Source of the DNA: an uncultured Eubacteriales bacterium
GTDB taxonomy: Bacteria > Bacillota > Clostridia > Oscillospirales > CAG-382
Length of the DNA: 7,559 nucleotides
NCBI GenBank assembly: GCA_934444485.1
Contig: CAKSCN010000125.1
Coordinates: forward strand, 1-7,559
Direction: 5' to 3'
Below, piece by piece: positions 6,194 to 7,559 of this stretch. Under the pieces are notes generated by a model. It was not told the origin of the DNA. It saw only the letters and a program-made list of their open reading frames with translations, and did not search any database. The number at the start of each line of letters is the position of its first letter. The stretch's first letter is position 1. A program made the position numbers and the translations under genes.

Positions 6194-7379
6194 CCTCGGG
6201 GAGGCTTTTCAGATAGGTGCGATTTGCATCTTTTCATACATAACGAGTTATTTTATGCGGCACATTCTCAGCGTTTCGACGCCCGAGATGCTTGAGACGG
6301 GGCTCTACGGGAAGGAGTTTCTGGGGTCGCTTTCTTCGGCGTATATGCTGATGTATGCCGCCGGTCAGCTGATAAACGGGCGCATAGGCGACAAGGTTGC
6401 GTCGAAATACATGGTGCTTTTGGGGCTTGCGCTCTGCGGAGGTGCGTCGTGTGCGTTTCCGTTCTGCGGCTCTGCGGCGGCCGGATATCTGCTTTTTGCG
6501 GTCATGGGCTTTTCACTTTCGATGCTCCGGGGACCTCTGGTAAAGACGATAAGCGAGAACATGGAGCATATGTACGCACGCACGTGCAACGTATTTCTGT
6601 CGTTCGCCGGCTTTGCGGGACCCCTTATTGCGAGTCTTATTGCGATGGTGACGGGAGAATGGAAGGCGACCTTCGTTGCGGCAGGCGTACTTGCGGCGGC
6701 GATAGGCGTGCTTGCGTTTTTACTTCTTTCGAGGCTTGAGGCGTGCGGAGCGATAAGGAAAGTTGTGCGCACGGAGGAAACGACGTCGCTTTTCGGCGGA
6801 TTTGCGAAGGTTTTCAGGCAGGACAAGTTTGTTTTTTACATGATAATAAGCGTGATAGTGGAGGTATCGTCGGCGTCGATAAACTTCTGGCTTCCGACCT
6901 ATCTCACCGAGCGGCTTTTATTCGACAACAACACTGCGAACATGGTATTTTCGGGAATTGCGTTCGTGCGTGCGTTCATGCCGTTTGCGTCGCTTGTGCT
7001 GATACGTCTTCTTCGTGAGGACGGTGTGAAGATGGCAGGGCTTTGTTCCTCGTTATCGGCGTTGTTTTTCGCACTTACGGCGTTTATCGGCAACAGGTAC
7101 ATTAACGTTGCGCTTTTGACGCTTGCGCTCATGAGCATAAGCCTTATGTCTGCGCTTGTCTGGACGATTTACATACCGAGTCTCGGAAAGAGCGGAGTTG
7201 TTTCGACGGCGAACGGAGTTCTCGATTTCAGCGGCTACTTCTTCGCTTCCGCCGCAAACGTACTCTTCGCCGTGGCGGTAAAGCCTTTCGGCTGGGGCGG
7301 CGTCGCTCTTATCTGGGCGGCAATTGCGTTCGTCGGCGTCGTCTCTGCTGTCGTCGTTGCCTCTAAATCCCGAAACTGA
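6165..7379 (+). CDS. Major facilitator transporter, organophosphate:phosphate antiporter (OPA)-like
   Basis: This 404-aa integral membrane protein has about 12 hydrophobic helices (first near residues 13-33, last near 376-400) and a central cytoplasmic loop at about 189-218. The block LGSLSSAYMLMYAAGQLINGRIGDK (53-77, in two parts LGSLSSAYMLMY and GQLINGRIGDK) matches the OPA-type helix 2 and loop 2-3 motif. FWLPTYL (241-247) matches the WSPTYL motif of GlpT helix 7. Arg32 in helix 1 fits GlpT Arg45, a phosphate-binding residue. The position matching GlpT Arg269 appears to be Ser236, so a classic phosphate ester may not be the substrate. GTG is the start: AAGGAG (6151-6156) lies 8 nt ahead, inside the regulator gene, and the reading frames overlap by 29 bp, implying coupled translation. 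At 404 aa it is shorter than GlpT or UhpT (about 450-460 aa). Substrate and direction are unknown. Confidence 0.88.
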   Translation: MQSSTAKKSDLGEAFQIGAICIFSYITSYFMRHILSVSTPEMLETGLYGKEFLGSLSSAYMLMYAAGQLINGRIGDKVASKYMVLLGLALCGGASCAFPFCGSAAAGYLLFAVMGFSLSMLRGPLVKTISENMEHMYARTCNVFLSFAGFAGPLIASLIAMVTGEWKATFVAAGVLAAAIGVLAFLLLSRLEACGAIRKVVRTEETTSLFGGFAKVFRQDKFVFYMIISVIVEVSSASINFWLPTYLTERLLFDNNTANMVFSGIAFVRAFMPFASLVLIRLLREDGVKMAGLCSSLSALFFALTAFIGNRYINVALLTLALMSISLMSALVWTIYIPSLGKSGVVSTANGVLDFSGYFFASAANVLFAVAVKPFGWGGVALIWAAIAFVGVVSAVVVASKSRN

Positions 7380-7401
7380 CGAAAGCAGTGTGGCAGGGGA
7401 T

Positions 7402-7428
7402 TACGGGGGCTACGAGAGTTACGGGGGT
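7402..7428 (+). repeat. Three 9-bp tandem repeats, TACGGGGGC-type
   Basis: Units TACGGGGGC (7402-7410), TACGAGAGT (7411-7419) and TACGGGGGT (7420-7428) follow each other directly, 22 bp after the transporter stop codon. The G-rich units stand out from their surroundings and run straight into the hairpin at 7429, suggesting a composite intergenic element rather than chance. Confidence 0.55.
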
Positions 7429-7452
7429 GTACTTTTCTTGAAAGAAAAGTAC
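7429..7452. repeat. Perfect 11-bp inverted repeat, GTACTTTTCTT/AAGAAAAGTAC
   Basis: The arms 7429-7439 and 7442-7452 are exactly complementary around a 2-nt centre; as RNA it would be a 10-bp stem with a UGAA loop. It is A/U rich and followed by CCAAAAG, not a T run, so it is a poor terminator on the + strand. The motif GTACTTTTCTTGAAAGAAAAG resembles short dispersed intergenic repeats I recall from several bacterial genomes, which I cannot verify here. Confidence 0.6.
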
Positions 7453-7470
7453 CAAAAGAACTTTAAGGAG

Positions 7471-7486
7471 CAAAGCTGGCGCTTTG
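7471..7486. repeat. Short hairpin CAAAGC-TGGC-GCTTTG
   Basis: This is a perfect 6-bp inverted repeat with a 4-nt loop, lying between the 11-bp palindrome and the final hairpin. It is the middle one of three consecutive stems in the transporter's 3' flank. Confidence 0.45.
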
Positions 7487-7509
7487 CAGGGGGAAATTTT
7501 AAGGATTAC

Positions 7510-7549
7510 ACCCACGCTCTATGGTATTTTGTAGGGCGTGGGTTTATCT
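7510..7549 (+). terminator. Probable terminator of the regulator-transporter operon
   Basis: A 13-bp stem (7510-7522 with 7531-7543, two pairs G-U) has a perfect 8-bp G/C-rich base, ACCCACGC/GCGTGGGT, and an 8-nt loop. It is followed by TTATCT, a short imperfect T tract. It begins 131 nt after the transporter stop. Strength is uncertain because the T tract is brief. Confidence 0.55.
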
Positions 7550-7559
7550 CACGCCGCAG

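Noticed and set aside
7390..7559. Partial gene running off the right edge
   Set aside because: There is no ribosome binding site, the frame crosses three strong palindromes and a likely terminator, and the start is ambiguous. It is listed only as a possibility under the composite element.

Overview
The window looks like chromosomal DNA of a Gram-positive anaerobe of the class Clostridia, most likely a gut Oscillospirales/Ruminococcaceae-type organism. This is inferred from three things: a secreted multidomain protein ending in the 'copper amine oxidase N-terminal' stalk module, together with InlB-type, Fn3 and FIVAR-like modules; near-consensus TTGACA/TAAAAT promoters with AAGGAG-type ribosome binding sites; and a DUF3783-like segment, a family I know mainly from clostridial genomes. 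No rRNA, tRNA, CRISPR array, transposase or phage gene is visible.

Layout, all genes on the + strand. Positions 1-226 are a leader region. It has a near-perfect sigma-A promoter (67-95), a dense cluster of GTTAG/CTAAC half-sites on the start point (97-120) and a second perfect palindrome just ahead of the ribosome binding site (178-195). Positions 227-5086 encode one very large (1619 aa) secreted surface protein: signal peptide, about nine diverged beta-sandwich-like modules, a DUF3783-like segment, a FIVAR-like helical segment, Ig-like/Fn3 modules, an InlB B-repeat and a C-terminal stalk domain. Positions 5087-5365 are non-coding: a GAAA-loop hairpin and T-rich tail (probable terminator), a repeated 12-mer, and a second promoter overlapped by a TTGTAAAAT inverted repeat. 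Positions 5366-7379 are a two-gene operon with a 29-bp overlap: a DeoR-family regulator and a 12-helix major facilitator transporter resembling the organophosphate:phosphate antiporter (OPA) group. Positions 7380-7559 hold a 9-mer tandem repeat and three successive perfect hairpins, the last a plausible terminator.

How the parts may work together: DeoR-family sensors usually respond to phosphorylated sugars and OPA-type carriers usually move phosphorylated organic compounds, so the operon reads as a self-regulated uptake unit of unknown substrate. The surface protein has its own promoter and a different operator type and need not be functionally linked. I do not see a complete new system. The points most worth checking are the DUF3783-like segment inside an exported protein, the two distinct operator architectures, and the loss of one of the two expected phosphate-binding arginines in the transporter.
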